From: an uncultured Alistipes sp.
GTDB lineage: Bacteria; Bacteroidota; Bacteroidia; Bacteroidales; Rikenellaceae
DNA length: 64,000 bases
Direction: 5' to 3'
Assembly (NCBI GenBank): GCA_944321765.1
Contig: CALUMQ010000029.1
Coordinates: 124,001 to 188,000, forward strand
Both the position numbers and the translations under genes were made by a program. Positions 47,171-56,475 of this stretch are shown one piece after another. Numbering within the stretch: the stretch's first letter is position 1; each line of letters begins with the position of its first letter. The notes below the pieces were generated by a model. The model did not search any database, had not been told where the DNA came from, and saw only the letters and a list, made by a program, of their open reading frames with translations.

Positions 47171-49057
47171 TTAGTAACCGGGATTCTGCACCAGGTTGTA
47201 GTTGATATTGATTTCGCTCAGAGGAATGGCCATCCAGTAGGTCTTGGGGGTCTCGAACGTCCGCACGCCGCTCTCCCGCATCGTGGTGATCTTGTAGAAC
47301 TCCTCGGCCGTCTTGCCGTCGAGGGTCCACGCCTTGGGGCGCCTGGACATCACCTCACCCGCCTCCTTCCAGCGGCGCAGGTCGTGATAGCGCTGGCCCT
47401 CCATCAGCAGTTCGATGGAACGCTCCTGGTGCAGCACCTTGCGCAGCTCGTCGCCCGAGGGGATTCCCCCGGCCAGAGCCCACGACTCTTCGAAATCGGG
47501 CAGTCCCGAACGGCGGCGGACCAGATTCAGATAGTGAAGGCTCTCGCCGCTCAACGACCCGTTATACTCGAAGTCGGCCTCGGCATAGCTCAGATAAAGC
47601 TCCGCCAGACGGATGTAGGGATAGGCGTACTTGCGGTAGGTCCACGTCTTGGTCGAGTAGTTGTAGGCCGACTGCCGGTGAATCCACTTCTTGAGGATGT
47701 AGCCCGTGCAGCTCTGATACTCCTTGGAGGCATCAAGCACGCTGCCCTGCATCTCGCCTCCGCGGCACTTGAGAATGATATCCTCGCCGTTGATGGCGTA
47801 CTCGCCGCGGTCGTAGCCGACCGAGGCATAGAAGCGCGGCTCCTTATACAGGTGGAGGTTGACGGTCTCCTTCTCGGCATTGTAGGCGTAGGGATCGATG
47901 TCGCGGGTCTCGGGATCCTTGTCCCACGGCAGGCCGTTGCGCGTGTAATACATCTCGACGCATTCGAACGTCGGCACGATGTTGATGCAGAAGCCGTCGG
48001 TGGTATAGGGAAGCTTCAGGCGCGCCCCGCCGTAACGCTGGAACTGCTGGATACCGGTCTGGTCGCCCATGGCCCACAGATACTCGTCCGTATTCCAGAG
48101 CGGCTCGACGAAACAGTCGTGGTAGTTGATCTCGCCGCGTTCGGCATCCGTCGTGGCCGAGGCCGCATTGGGACTTTCGTAGAGCTTGTGCCCGTTGCTC
48201 TCGGCCAGCGCGATCGCCTCGCGGCAGGCATCGAGCGCCAGTTTCCACTTCTCGGGATCATACGTCAGATTCATCAGCGGCGTGCCGTCGTTGTTGCGGA
48301 ACCGGGAGTAGAACTCCGAGTTGCCGTTGCAGAGCGGACTGGCGGCGTAGAGCATCAGACGCGCCTTCATCGCCTTGGCGGCCACCGAGGTGGCACGTCC
48401 GAGATCCGCATCGGGACGCGTCGGAACGTTGCTCAGCAGCTCGGCCGCACGGTCGTACGTCTCGGCGATGAACGTCACACACTCGTCGAACGTATCGCGG
48501 GGCACATAGACCTCCTCCTCGGGAAGTCCCATGTCCAGCTGACCGCGCACCAGAATGACCGGTCCGTAGTGGGTCAACAGCACCCAGTGGTAATAGGCGA
48601 TCAGGAAATAGGCCTCGCCCTTGAACTCGGCGGCCGTCTCGGCCGTAATGCCCGGCACGGCGTCGATGTTGTCGATCATGATGTAGCAGTAGCGGATTCC
48701 CTTGTACATGTCATAGTTGGTGCGTCCGTCGGGCTTGGTGCTGGTGGCGTCCCACAGTCCGTAATAGGTCTGACTGGCGTTCTCCTCGTTGTAGAGCATG
48801 CTCTTGTAGGGGAAATAGCGCGTCTGGCCGTTGGTGGCCGTAATGACATCGTCTCCGGCACAGAAGTCCGGCATGTAGCGGTAGGCCGCGATATTCGGCG
48901 CATAGGTATAGAGCGTATTGAGGAACTTGCGCGCCTCCAGGGAGGTCTTGAAAATATCCTCCTGGGTGGCCTGCCCCTCGGGAACCACGTCGAGGAAATC
49001 GCACGAAGAGCAGAGACCCGCGCATGCAAACAGCAGCGTATAAATGATTTTTTTCAT
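47171..49057 (-). CDS. SusD/RagB-family outer-membrane lipoprotein
   Basis: A 628-residue lid lipoprotein that captures ligand for its SusC partner. The start at 49057 (MKKIIYTLLFACAGLCSSC) gives a lipoprotein signal with Cys19, then DFLDVVPEGQATQEDIFKT. The TPR-like N-terminal half and the C-terminal RagB region (YPYIRLAELYLSYAEADFEY, LVRRRSGLPDF, LHQERSIELLMEGQRYHDLR and the terminal NINYNLVQNPGY) are classical. It begins 16 bases after the susC stop. The ligand is not predictable from sequence. Confidence 0.95.
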   Translation of the reverse strand: MKKIIYTLLFACAGLCSSCDFLDVVPEGQATQEDIFKTSLEARKFLNTLYTYAPNIAAYRYMPDFCAGDDVITATNGQTRYFPYKSMLYNEENASQTYYGLWDATSTKPDGRTNYDMYKGIRYCYIMIDNIDAVPGITAETAAEFKGEAYFLIAYYHWVLLTHYGPVILVRGQLDMGLPEEEVYVPRDTFDECVTFIAETYDRAAELLSNVPTRPDADLGRATSVAAKAMKARLMLYAASPLCNGNSEFYSRFRNNDGTPLMNLTYDPEKWKLALDACREAIALAESNGHKLYESPNAASATTDAERGEINYHDCFVEPLWNTDEYLWAMGDQTGIQQFQRYGGARLKLPYTTDGFCINIVPTFECVEMYYTRNGLPWDKDPETRDIDPYAYNAEKETVNLHLYKEPRFYASVGYDRGEYAINGEDIILKCRGGEMQGSVLDASKEYQSCTGYILKKWIHRQSAYNYSTKTWTYRKYAYPYIRLAELYLSYAEADFEYNGSLSGESLHYLNLVRRRSGLPDFEESWALAGGIPSGDELRKVLHQERSIELLMEGQRYHDLRRWKEAGEVMSRRPKAWTLDGKTAEEFYKITTMRESGVRTFETPKTYWMAIPLSEININYNLVQNPGY

Positions 49058-49073
49058 TGTCGTCGAAGGAATG

Positions 49074-52000
49074 TTAGAAATTGTATTGCACACCGAGTTT
49101 CACCACGCGCTGCAGCGGATACCACAGACCGTTGCCGCTTCCCATCTCGGGATCCCAATACTTGAAAGGCGAAATGGTGAACAGGTTGGTCCCCGCCAGA
49201 TAGACGCGCAGACTCTTGTAGGTATATCCGAACTCGACACTCTTCAGACGCAGGTAACTGCCGTTCTTGAGCCAGAACGACGAGGTCTGCGTGTTATTGG
49301 CGTTGTATCGGTAGTCCAAGCGCGGATAGGCCGCATTGGGATTCGGATTGGCCTCCGACCAGTGATCGTCGGCGATATACTGCGTCATGTTGAATCCCGA
49401 CCGCTCGTTGTCCCGGAAGGGGTGCATGTCGGACATCAACAGCGAAACGCGCGCCGTGCCCTGGAAGAAGAACGAGAAATCCCAGCGCTTGTAATTGACC
49501 GAGGCACCGAAGCCGTACATCACCTCCGGGACCGTGGGATAACCCAGCGACGTACGGTCGTTGGCATCGATCACGCCGTCGCCGTTCAGGTCGCGGTACT
49601 TGATGTCACCCGGCAGGTAGTCGGGCATGAAGGTCTGCACGGGCGAGTTGTCGATCTCCTCCTGCGAAGCGAAGAGTCCGTCGGCAACCAGTCCGTAAAC
49701 CGAGTTGACGGGCTTGCCCAGAACCGAGTTGTAGGCATTGGGAAGGAACTTCGCCTCATCCTTGGCCATCACCTCGTTGTGGGCATAGGTGAACGTTCCG
49801 CGCACGGAGAGCAGCAGGTCCTCGCTGAAGGCCTTGTTGTATTCGAGCGAAATGTCGACACCGCGGTTCTCCACCTCGCCGAGGTTGCCGTAGGGCGTTA
49901 CGCCCGAAAGACCCATCGTCGAAGGAAGCGAACGTCGCTGCATGAAGATGCCCGTGCGGTCCTCCTTGTACAGGTCGACATTCAGCGTCAGGGCATTGAA
50001 GAGTCCCAGTTCAAGACCGATATTGAGTTTGGTGCTCTCCTCCCACGTCGCCGAGGGATTTCCCACCGTCAGGATTTCGTGTCCGGTCTGCTTGGTGAAG
50101 TTGGGCGAGAACCATACGTACAGACTCTTGTTCATGTTGACCGTCGTAAGGTACGGGAAGCGGGCCGAAAGGTAGTCGTTACCCGAAAGTCCGTAGGAGA
50201 CCCGCAGCTTGAGCAGATCCACCTTGTCGCGCAGATTCTCCCAGAACGGCTCGCTCGAAACGACCCAGGCTCCGGCAATCGAGGGGAAGAATCCGAAACG
50301 GTGGCCGGCGATGAAGTTCTCCGAACCGTTGTATCCGAAGTTGAACTCCATCAGGTAGCGATTGTCGAATCCATAGGTGAAACGTCCGGCCAGACCCTGC
50401 TCGCGATAGGGCAGCACCTCGTACTCGTCGTTGGCAGGCTGGTTGTTGACCTTCTCCTTCTGGTGGTAGACGAGCAGCGCATTGATATCGTGCTTCCCGA
50501 ACTGGCGCGTATACTCGATCTGGCCCTGCAGCGAAACCTCTCGGTAACCGTTGCGGCCCGTCGAGGTCGACAGGAACGACGATCCGGGCGTACCGATATT
50601 CTGCAGGTCGTAATCAAAGGTTCCGTCGCCGTTGTCGGTGTAGCTGGTCATCTCGTAGTAGTAGGGCGAGAACGACCGGTAGACGGCCGCATAGGTCTTG
50701 TTGTAGAACGAAACCATACCGCGGATCTTCAGGCCCTTGGTGATGAAGTCGAGATCCTGATCCACCGAAAAGGTCGTGGTGAGATACTGCGTATGGCGCT
50801 GTCCGTAGCCGCGGCTCAACAGGGCATAGGGGTTGATATCCGTAGCGCTGCCGTCCCACGAGGCGGCATTTCCGTAGATCGTCTCGTCGATGTCGGGTAC
50901 CGAGCCCTTGGGATAGGTGGCCGGGAAGGCTACCGGATTGGCGCGCATCGTGTAGTAGAACAGGTCGGCAACCTCCTCTACCGGACGATGCCAATAGAGC
51001 AGCTGCGTGTTCATCTTCAGGCTTACGCGGGTCGTACGCGTGAGCTGCGCTCCGACATTGGCCTGGAAAAGGTATTTCTGCGAATTGATGTTGGTATCGA
51101 ATTTCGACTCCGCGGGAGTCTTCAGAATACCGTTCTCGTTGTAGATCGACGCATTGAGGAAGTAATCGACCACCTTGCCGCCGCCCCGCACATTGAGGTT
51201 CATGTTCTCATTGACCGTAAAGTCCTTGAAGAGCATCGAATACCAGTCGTTGTTCGGATAGACGTAGGGATTGAGCCGGTTGCGCGTACCCTCGATCTTC
51301 TCGTCGGAGAAGCGGGGCTGGTAGACCTCGCCCGCCGGCGTACGCGTGCGCAGCGCCTCGTTGTAGTTCTCCATGTAAGTCACGCCGTCGGCGATCTCCT
51401 GCACGCGCGTCGGCATCGAAATGCCCGACTCGAGGCGCACGTTGATTGCCATCTTCTCCGACTGCCGGCCGCTCTTCGTCGTAATGATCATCACACCGTT
51501 GGCACCGCGCGAACCATACAGCGCCGTTGCCGTGGCGTCGCGCAGGATCGAAAACGACTCGATCGACTCGGGAGGAATGTTGTTGAGCATCTCCGCAACG
51601 ATCTCCACACCGTCGAGAATCAGCAGCGGCGACTTGTTCGCTCCGAAGGTCGAGATACCGCGGATCCAGAAATTCGCTCCGTCGGCACCCGGCTCTCCCG
51701 ACGACTGGGTGGAGATCACACCCGCGATCTTACCCGCAAACGACGTCGAAAGGTTACTCGAGGTCACCTTGAGCGTGCTGGGCTTCACCACCTGCACGGC
51801 ACCCACCAGGCTCTCCTTCTTTTGCGTACCGAAGGCCACGACCACCACGTCGTCCATGACGTTCGAGGCCTCGAACAGCGTCACGAGCTTGAAGAGCTCG
51901 ATGTCGGCGACGTTGATCTTCCGCGTATCGTAGCCCAGGAAGGCGAAGGTCACCTGCTTGGTGCCCGCGGGGACACGAAGCGTATAGTCACCGTTGACAT

Positions 52001-52517
52001 CGGTGGTGGCACCGATGGTCGTCCCCTCCACGTAGACCGAAACGCCGATGATCGGCTTGTTGTCCGTCGAGGAGATCACCGTACCATGCAGGACGATCTC
52101 CTTGTCCGAGGGTTTCGACGAAGGGGCTGGCGTGGCGGAAGCCGCGCTGCTCGTCGCCTTTTTCGAAAGGACAACCTGATTGCCGCGCACGCGGGCGGTG
52201 AGAGACGAATCCTTCAGTATGGCCGACAGAAGATCGTCGATCGTCACCGACTTGAGCGAAACCGTCACCTTGCGCTCGAGCAGCGGCGGCACCTCGTCGG
52301 TGTAAATAAACACGTAGCGGCTCGTCCGCTCGACCTCCGCAAGGATGCTCCGCAGGGTTGCATCCTTCATTTTCACAGTCAGCAACGACTGGGAATCGGG
52401 AGTTTGCCGGGCGGCCTGCACCGGCTGGAAATGCATCGGAAGCAACATCAGCACCGCTGCAACTACGCGAAGCACACGGCACATGGAGCCACTCCCCATA
52501 AAGAAAAATTTCTTCAT
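49074..52517 (-). CDS. SusC/RagA TonB-dependent transporter with STN signalling domain
   Basis: A 1147-residue outer-membrane transporter. After the signal peptide there is a secretin/TonB N-terminal (STN) domain (about residues 45-120: LTVKMKDATLRSILAEVER, VTVSLKSVTIDDLLSAIL), then a carboxypeptidase-regulatory-like domain (VLHGTVISSTDNKPIIGVSV), the plug (VQVVKPSTLKVTSSNLSTSF, SFSILRDATATALYGSRGAN) and the barrel ending LKLGVQYNF-like. The STN domain contacts FecR-type anti-sigma factors, so ligand binding is expected to activate the ECF sigma encoded two genes upstream. Confidence 0.96.
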   Translation of the reverse strand: MKKFFFMGSGSMCRVLRVVAAVLMLLPMHFQPVQAARQTPDSQSLLTVKMKDATLRSILAEVERTSRYVFIYTDEVPPLLERKVTVSLKSVTIDDLLSAILKDSSLTARVRGNQVVLSKKATSSAASATPAPSSKPSDKEIVLHGTVISSTDNKPIIGVSVYVEGTTIGATTDVNGDYTLRVPAGTKQVTFAFLGYDTRKINVADIELFKLVTLFEASNVMDDVVVVAFGTQKKESLVGAVQVVKPSTLKVTSSNLSTSFAGKIAGVISTQSSGEPGADGANFWIRGISTFGANKSPLLILDGVEIVAEMLNNIPPESIESFSILRDATATALYGSRGANGVMIITTKSGRQSEKMAINVRLESGISMPTRVQEIADGVTYMENYNEALRTRTPAGEVYQPRFSDEKIEGTRNRLNPYVYPNNDWYSMLFKDFTVNENMNLNVRGGGKVVDYFLNASIYNENGILKTPAESKFDTNINSQKYLFQANVGAQLTRTTRVSLKMNTQLLYWHRPVEEVADLFYYTMRANPVAFPATYPKGSVPDIDETIYGNAASWDGSATDINPYALLSRGYGQRHTQYLTTTFSVDQDLDFITKGLKIRGMVSFYNKTYAAVYRSFSPYYYEMTSYTDNGDGTFDYDLQNIGTPGSSFLSTSTGRNGYREVSLQGQIEYTRQFGKHDINALLVYHQKEKVNNQPANDEYEVLPYREQGLAGRFTYGFDNRYLMEFNFGYNGSENFIAGHRFGFFPSIAGAWVVSSEPFWENLRDKVDLLKLRVSYGLSGNDYLSARFPYLTTVNMNKSLYVWFSPNFTKQTGHEILTVGNPSATWEESTKLNIGLELGLFNALTLNVDLYKEDRTGIFMQRRSLPSTMGLSGVTPYGNLGEVENRGVDISLEYNKAFSEDLLLSVRGTFTYAHNEVMAKDEAKFLPNAYNSVLGKPVNSVYGLVADGLFASQEEIDNSPVQTFMPDYLPGDIKYRDLNGDGVIDANDRTSLGYPTVPEVMYGFGASVNYKRWDFSFFFQGTARVSLLMSDMHPFRDNERSGFNMTQYIADDHWSEANPNPNAAYPRLDYRYNANNTQTSSFWLKNGSYLRLKSVEFGYTYKSLRVYLAGTNLFTISPFKYWDPEMGSGNGLWYPLQRVVKLGVQYNF

Positions 52518-52550
52518 AGCATAAAGTTAAATAGTTTAGGTTGATATGAA

Positions 52551-52573
52551 TTGAAGATTGAAGGTTTGAAGGT
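52551..52573. repeat. Tandem octamers upstream of susC
   Basis: TTGAAGA, TTGAAGGT, TTGAAGGT follow each other on the plus strand (minus: ACCTTCAA repeated), 34-56 bases before the susC start. Possibly a regulator or sigma binding site; no function is shown. Confidence 0.5.
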
Positions 52574-52596
52574 TCCGAGCAGAAGAGTGTGCGGCA

Positions 52597-53799
52597 TCAA
52601 CGGGGAGGAGCCGGGCGCATCACCACCGATCCGTCGTCCATGCGCACGTACGATATGCGGAAGATCTCCGACAAGACTTCGAGCGTGCTGTCGAGATCGT
52701 CGAACAGAATCAGCTTGCCCGTACACCGGCGGCCGCCGATGTCTCCCGTACACGAGATGTCGACCTTGTAGAATGCCCCGACTTTCTGCAGCACCTCGAG
52801 CAGCGTGTTCGATGTGAAGAAGAGCAGTCCGTCCTTCCAGCTGACATAGGCATAGGGATCGACCTCATAGACCGAATAGCTGCCGTTCTTCATCGAAAAG
52901 CGCTCACAGGGGCGCAGCGTCACCGATTCGCCGTTGGCGACGTCGATCGCCACGGAGCCCTCGACCAGCACCACGGCCGAAACGCCGTTGCCGCCGAGCG
53001 TCGTCGATACATCGAACGACGTGCCCAGCACGCGGGTTGCGAAATCATCGGTATGCACGACAAACGGCCGCAGCGAGTCCTTCGTCACTTCGAAATAGGC
53101 CTCACCCTCGACGAAGATGTCACGCGTGTCGCCGAAAACGGCCGGGAAGCGAACAACCGAAGCCGAATTGACCCAGACCCGCGTACCGTCACTGAGCTGC
53201 AGGTGGGCGCGTTTGCCCTTGGGAACCACCAGCTCGCTCATCTGCATGCGTTTCTCGCGGCGGCTCTGGACGCGCTCCGGCGTCTTCACCTCGTTCACCT
53301 TGCCGTCGATCTGGATATCGCCCTTGGGCGTAAGGCTGATCCGGGCGATATCGTCATGCACCTCGCGGCTGCCATCGCGTGTCACGAGCGTGATGTTCTC
53401 ATACGCATCGGTCGGAAGCACTTCGGCAGTCGAAAGATCCATCCTCCAAAGCAGAACCGAGACAATGCCTGCCACAACCGCCGCAGCCGCAACCAGAATC
53501 GCGCGGCGGGAACGACGGGGACGGCGGGCGGTGAAACGCCGCTGGACATAATAGTCGGTCAGAATACGGTCCAGGAGCATCTGCTTCTCCACGGCAGGAA
53601 GCGTCGGATGCGTCCGCCCCGCACGGCGCACCAGATTGACGGCACGTTCGAATTCGAGCCGATCCTGCGGATAACGGCGGATATAGTCGCTCCAATAACT
53701 GTTCTGCGCCCGTTCGGGGTCGAGACACCACAGCACGAAGTCCGGATCGGAGGTAAAGAATTCCGCCGTATGTTTTCGTATGTCATCCGGTCTTATCAT
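52597..53799 (-). CDS. FecR-family anti-sigma / sigma regulator
   Basis: A 400-residue inner-membrane regulator. The cytoplasmic N-terminal part (about 1-95) holds the anti-sigma region. One membrane segment follows (AILVAAAAVVAGIVSVLLW, about 103-121), and the periplasmic part has the FecR domain (VPKGKRAHLQLSDGTRVWVN, RDIFVEGEAYFEVTKD, FDVSTTLGG) and a C-terminal DUF4974-type domain (WKDGLLFFTSNTLLEVLQKV). It links the STN domain of the SusC receptor with the ECF sigma encoded just upstream (64-base gap). About 79 bases separate it from susC. Confidence 0.94.
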   Translation of the reverse strand: MIRPDDIRKHTAEFFTSDPDFVLWCLDPERAQNSYWSDYIRRYPQDRLEFERAVNLVRRAGRTHPTLPAVEKQMLLDRILTDYYVQRRFTARRPRRSRRAILVAAAAVVAGIVSVLLWRMDLSTAEVLPTDAYENITLVTRDGSREVHDDIARISLTPKGDIQIDGKVNEVKTPERVQSRREKRMQMSELVVPKGKRAHLQLSDGTRVWVNSASVVRFPAVFGDTRDIFVEGEAYFEVTKDSLRPFVVHTDDFATRVLGTSFDVSTTLGGNGVSAVVLVEGSVAIDVANGESVTLRPCERFSMKNGSYSVYEVDPYAYVSWKDGLLFFTSNTLLEVLQKVGAFYKVDISCTGDIGGRRCTGKLILFDDLDSTLEVLSEIFRISYVRMDDGSVVMRPAPPR

Positions 53800-53863
53800 C
53801 TTCTACAAACTCATTCTACAAACTAACATATTTCCATTCGGTCCCGTTCGTCGTATGGCCGCC

Positions 53864-54439
53864 TCACGTGGCGATCCGCATGATCTTGCCGCGTTCATCG
53901 CTCTTGCGCAGCTTGTTCAATCCCTTCGACACGAATTTGCGCGCGGCATGCGGCGTGACATTCAGGATGAGGGCGATCTCGTTGTACTCCATCTCGTAGA
54001 CGAACCGCAGCAGGAGCGCCTCACGCTGTTTGGGCGAGAGCTGGTTGAGCAACGATTCAATCGTGCGGCGGATACGGACGACGTGCTCCGATTCAATCAT
54101 CGCATCGAGCGAGGTGAGCGAGATCTGCATGTCGGGGTCGCGGTCCGAAAGATCGCACGTATCGATGTGCGAGCGGTGCAGGTCCACCATCCGGTTGTGA
54201 ACGATCCGGAACAGATAGGCCTTGATATTTGCGATGCGGCTCAAATCGTTCCCGCGGCTCATGATGTCCAGGAAAATATCGTGGATGATATCCTTGACCG
54301 TCTCGCCGTCGAAACCGAATCCCATGCCGTAGGCATAGAGCGAATCCGCATATTTGTTATACAGCATAACATATATGTCGGTCTCATTTACGTACGGCCA
54401 GTCAATCCATCGGGAGTCGCATTTGTTTTGCCGAAACAT
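53864..54439 (-). CDS. ECF-type RNA polymerase sigma factor
   Basis: A 191-residue sigma-70 family factor with region 2 (VKDIIHDIFLDIMSRGNDL, NIKAYLFRIVHNRMVDLHRS) and region 4 (LSPKQREALLLRFVYEMEY, NEIALILNVTPHAARKFVSK). There is no region 1 or 3, as in ECF factors. It is first in the operon with fecR, susC and susD, which is the standard trans-envelope signalling arrangement. The start at 54439 is followed by several further Met codons, so the first 24 residues are less certain. Confidence 0.93.
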   Translation of the reverse strand: MFRQNKCDSRWIDWPYVNETDIYVMLYNKYADSLYAYGMGFGFDGETVKDIIHDIFLDIMSRGNDLSRIANIKAYLFRIVHNRMVDLHRSHIDTCDLSDRDPDMQISLTSLDAMIESEHVVRIRRTIESLLNQLSPKQREALLLRFVYEMEYNEIALILNVTPHAARKFVSKGLNKLRKSDERGKIMRIAT

Positions 54440-54479
54440 TTTTTGCAGGTTGGTTATTATAATAACGGGAATCGGGATC

Positions 54480-54544
54480 TTTTGTCCCCCTGTTGCAATA
54501 AAAAAACAAAAATAAAGATTTTATCACTCCGAAAGGGGACAAAA
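54480..54544. repeat. Inverted repeat between ECF sigma and EEP genes
   Basis: TTTTGTCCCC at 54480-54489 and GGGGACAAAA at 54535-54544 form perfect 10-bp arms 45 bases apart in the divergent promoter region. The A/T-rich centre includes a -7 box for the sigma gene. It may bind a dimeric regulator or carry outward promoter elements. Confidence 0.65.
54507..54514 (-). promoter_or_regulatory. -7 box upstream of the ECF sigma gene
   Basis: TATTTTTG on the minus strand matches TAnnTTTG. The -33 element is poor. The predicted leader is about 60 nt. It lies within the inverted repeat at 54480-54544. Confidence 0.4.
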
Positions 54545-54591
54545 AAACGTCTCAGCGCGTCTTTCACGCAATTGTAATTTTTCAGAAATCC

Positions 54592-55512
54592 ATGAAGAAA
54601 ACACTTCTCCACCTCTGTCTGTGCGCGCTTCCGCTCTTCTCCCTGTGCGGCTCGGAGAAAGATGCCCCGGCTCCCGATCCCGCCCCCTCGTCCGACACGA
54701 AGTGGCTCGAACCGATCCGCGTTGCCACCTACAACATCCAGTACGACAACGCCAAGGACGTAAACGACAAGTGGGAAGACCGCAAGGAGCTGCTCCGCCA
54801 ACTGCTCCGGAGCGAGCGGTTCGACATCTTCGGAGCGCAGGAGCCCTTCGGAACCCAGATCGAGGATATGGAGACGTTTCTGACCGAATACGCCTGGGTC
54901 GGAAAGAATGTCATTGGCGACGAATCGAACCGCCGGCGCCACTACAACCCCATCTTCTACCGCAAGGACAAATTCGAAGTCGTGGAGTGGGGATCGTTCT
55001 GGTACTCCGAGACGCCCGAAACCGAAGGATCGAAGGGCTGGGACTCCTATTCGCCCCGCATGTGCAACTGGGTGCGCTTCCGCATGAAATCCAACGGCCG
55101 GGAGTTCTACCACTTCAACTCCCATTTCGACCACATCGGGACCACGGCCCGTGTCGAAAGCGCCAAACTGCTGGTGGCCAAGGTGAAGGAGATTGCCGGG
55201 GACATGCCGGCCTTCTGCACGGGGGACTTCAACTCGAATCAAAACACAGAAGCCTACAAGGTGATTGCCGGCTCGGGCATCCTGGCCGACAGCTACACGC
55301 GCTGCCCGGCCAAAAGCAACGCCGACTGGCCCACCTACAACGGATACCGATACATCGCGACGCCGCCGGCCAACGCAACGCGCATCGACCACATCTTCGT
55401 CACGCCCGCCAGAACGAAGGTCGTCTCGTGGAAGATCGTCAACAACAGCTACGGACAGAAATACCCTTCGGATCACTTCCCGGTAGTCATCGAGTGGTCG
55501 CTGGCCGAATAG
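54592..55512 (+). CDS. Exported endonuclease/exonuclease/phosphatase-family protein
   Basis: A 306-residue EEP-fold hydrolase with an N-terminal export signal (MKKTLLHLCLCALPLFSLC, an imperfect lipobox, then an acidic Pro-rich linker). Motifs in order: RVATYNIQYDN, FGAQEPFGTQ with the metal Glu, FNSHFDHIGTTAR with the catalytic His, CTGDFNSNQNTEAY with Asp/Asn, RIDHIFVTP and SDHFPVVIEW with the general-base His. The catalytic set is complete. EEP members cleave phosphodiesters or phosphomonoesters (nucleic acids, phospholipids, inositol phosphates). It is divergent from the SusC/SusD operon, which has a second phosphoesterase. Confidence 0.9.
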   Translation: MKKTLLHLCLCALPLFSLCGSEKDAPAPDPAPSSDTKWLEPIRVATYNIQYDNAKDVNDKWEDRKELLRQLLRSERFDIFGAQEPFGTQIEDMETFLTEYAWVGKNVIGDESNRRRHYNPIFYRKDKFEVVEWGSFWYSETPETEGSKGWDSYSPRMCNWVRFRMKSNGREFYHFNSHFDHIGTTARVESAKLLVAKVKEIAGDMPAFCTGDFNSNQNTEAYKVIAGSGILADSYTRCPAKSNADWPTYNGYRYIATPPANATRIDHIFVTPARTKVVSWKIVNNSYGQKYPSDHFPVVIEWSLAE

Positions 55513-55552
55513 CGAGGCGCGTGAAACATCCGATGCCGGATCGGCAATATCA

Positions 55553-55582
55553 TTGAGTTTTTTCGCAGATGTGTTATCTTTG
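55553..55582 (+). promoter_or_regulatory. Promoter of zupT
   Basis: TTG at 55553-55555, 19 bases, TATCTTTG at 55575-55582. Predicted start near 55589, giving a leader of about 44 nt. Confidence 0.65.
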
Positions 55583-55632
55583 TCCCCGGGAGACGCAAAA
55601 TGCGTCGTTCCGATCGCTAACACGACACGTTT

Positions 55633-56433
55633 ATGGGACAGAACATACTGCTGCCTCTGCTGTTGACCCTGGGTGCGGGGTTGGCCACCGGGATCGGCAG
55701 CGCCATCGCCTTCTTTGCCAAACGCACCAACAAGCGCCTGCTCTCATTCTCGCTCGGACTCTCCGGCGGCGTGATGATCTACGTCTCGTTCGTCGAACTC
55801 TTCCAGCAGGCCAACATCACCCTCTCCGAGGCGTGGGGCGCACACGCCGGAGCCGCCGTCACCACGGCGAGTTTCTTCGCCGGCATCCTGCTGATCGGCA
55901 TCATCGACCGGCTGGTTCCGTCGGTCGAGAACCCGCATGAGGCCCACATGGTCGAGGAGATGGACCACCGCCCGCGCAACACGAAACTCATGCGCATGGG
56001 ACTGCTCACCGCCCTGGCCATCGGCATCCACAACTTTCCCGAAGGCATCGCCACCTTCACCTCGGCAGTCGACAATCCGACCCTCGGCGTAGCCATCGCC
56101 GTAGCCATCGCCATCCACAACATTCCCGAAGGCATCGCCGTCTCGATCCCCGTCTACTACGCCACAGGCGATCGCGGCAAGGCCTTCAGGCTGTCGCTGC
56201 TCTCGGGAATGGCCGAACCTGCCGGAGCCCTCCTGGCCTACCTCGTGCTGATGCCCTTCATGTCGCCGACGCTCATGGGATGCATCCTGGCCGGCGTTGC
56301 AGGCATCATGGTCTTCATCTCGATCGACGAACTGCTGCCCGCCGCCCGCGAATACGGCGAAGCCCATACGTCGATCTACGGCGTGGTGGCCGGCATGCTT
56401 CTCATGGCCGTGAGCCTGCTGCTGCTCGACTGA
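55633..56433 (+). CDS. zupT: ZIP-family metal permease ZupT
   Basis: A 266-residue inner-membrane importer of zinc and other divalent metals with about eight membrane segments. The two metal-binding helices are unmistakable: [13 protein letters not shown] and [29 protein letters not shown]-like sequence in the cytoplasmic loop ([12 protein letters not shown]) is also typical. It is 200 residues shorter than eukaryotic ZIPs, as expected for bacteria. It has its own promoter and lies 43 bases upstream of the Ca/Na antiporter gene. Confidence 0.94.
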   Translation: MGQNILLPLLLTLGAGLATGIGSAIAFFAKRTNKRLLSFSLGLSGGVMIYVSFVELFQQANITLSEAWGAHAGAAVTTASFFAGILLIGIIDRLVPSVENPHEAHMVEEMDHRPRNTKLMRMGLLTALAIGIHNFPEGIATFTSAVDNPTLGVAIAVAIAIHNIPEGIAVSIPVYYATGDRGKAFRLSLLSGMAEPAGALLAYLVLMPFMSPTLMGCILAGVAGIMVFISIDELLPAAREYGEAHTSIYGVVAGMLLMAVSLLLLD

Positions 56434-56475
56434 CGCCCACCCCACAAATTCACGCAAACAAATCTCAACACACGC

